DNA from: Nitrospinaceae bacterium
GTDB lineage: Bacteria > Nitrospinota > Nitrospinia > Nitrospinales > VA-1
NCBI GenBank assembly: GCA_012961055.1
Contig: DUAA01000288.1
Coordinates: 4,048 to 9,745, forward strand
Direction: 5' to 3'
Length of the DNA stretch: 5,698 bases
Positions 5,668 through 5,698 of this stretch are shown piece by piece; the first letter of the stretch is position 1, and each line of letters starts with the position of its first letter. The notes under the pieces are model-generated. The model saw only the letters and a program-made list of their open reading frames with translations, was not told the origin of the DNA and made no database searches. A program made the translations under genes and the position numbers.

Positions 5668-5698
5668 ATGTTAAGGGAACATAAAGGTGAAATGATAT
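5668..5698 (+). CDS. Start of an unidentified gene, cut by the window edge
   Basis: Only ten codons are visible (MLREHKGEMI), too few for identification. ATG 5668 follows a GGAGG site at ten bases and lies 21 bases after the pth stop, so it is probably the next gene of the same cluster. Synteny elsewhere would predict the GTPase gene ychF here, but these residues do not match the usual YchF N-terminus with its early P-loop. The gene may be something else, or the true start may lie further right. An ATG at 5692 is also in frame but has an SD-like GGTGA only one base away, too close to be typical. Confidence 0.4.
   Translation, partial: MLREHKGEMI

Overview
The window is an ordinary, densely packed bacterial housekeeping segment, all on the + strand. 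It reads: 3' part of a TPR-repeat gene, a LolB/DUF4292-like lipoprotein gene, ispE, a 299-base gap, tRNA-Gln(UUG), prs, rplY (bL25/CTC type), pth, and the first ten codons of an unidentified gene. The base composition is moderate to AT-leaning and homogeneous. I see no insertion sequence, integrase, CRISPR array or other sign of transfer.

The same order (TPR protein, lolB, ispE, tRNA-Gln, prs, rplY, pth, usually followed by ychF) is known from Pseudomonas, and parts of it from Desulfobacterota such as Geobacter. A Gram-negative outer-membrane lipoprotein, a long TL5/CTC-type bL25 and a divergent LolB suggest a Desulfobacterota-, Nitrospinota- or deep-proteobacterial-type organism rather than a gammaproteobacterium. 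That placement is an inference and goes no finer.

Region by region: positions 2-3027 form one tight cluster. The TPR gene stops at 1285, the lipoprotein starts about 10-34 bases later, and its stop overlaps the ispE start as ATGA. The first two genes concern envelope assembly (a TPR scaffold and an outer-membrane lipoprotein); ispE supplies isoprenoid precursors. Positions 3028-3326 have no convincing gene. They hold weak terminator-like repeats near ispE and then a 161-base segment (3141-3301) whose ends are complementary over an extended helix. This is the best candidate for something undescribed, perhaps a structured RNA released by processing at the adjacent tRNA. Positions 3327-5646 form the second cluster: tRNA-Gln, prs (PRPP synthesis), rplY (5S rRNA binding) and pth (peptidyl-tRNA recycling). 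Together they feed nucleotide synthesis and translation. A stem-loop lies between prs and rplY and could be a ribosomal-protein leader.

Start codons needed attention. The TPR gene has no start in the window, rplY starts at ATG 4466, pth must start at GTG 5107, and the lipoprotein starts at GTG 1319 or TTG 1295.
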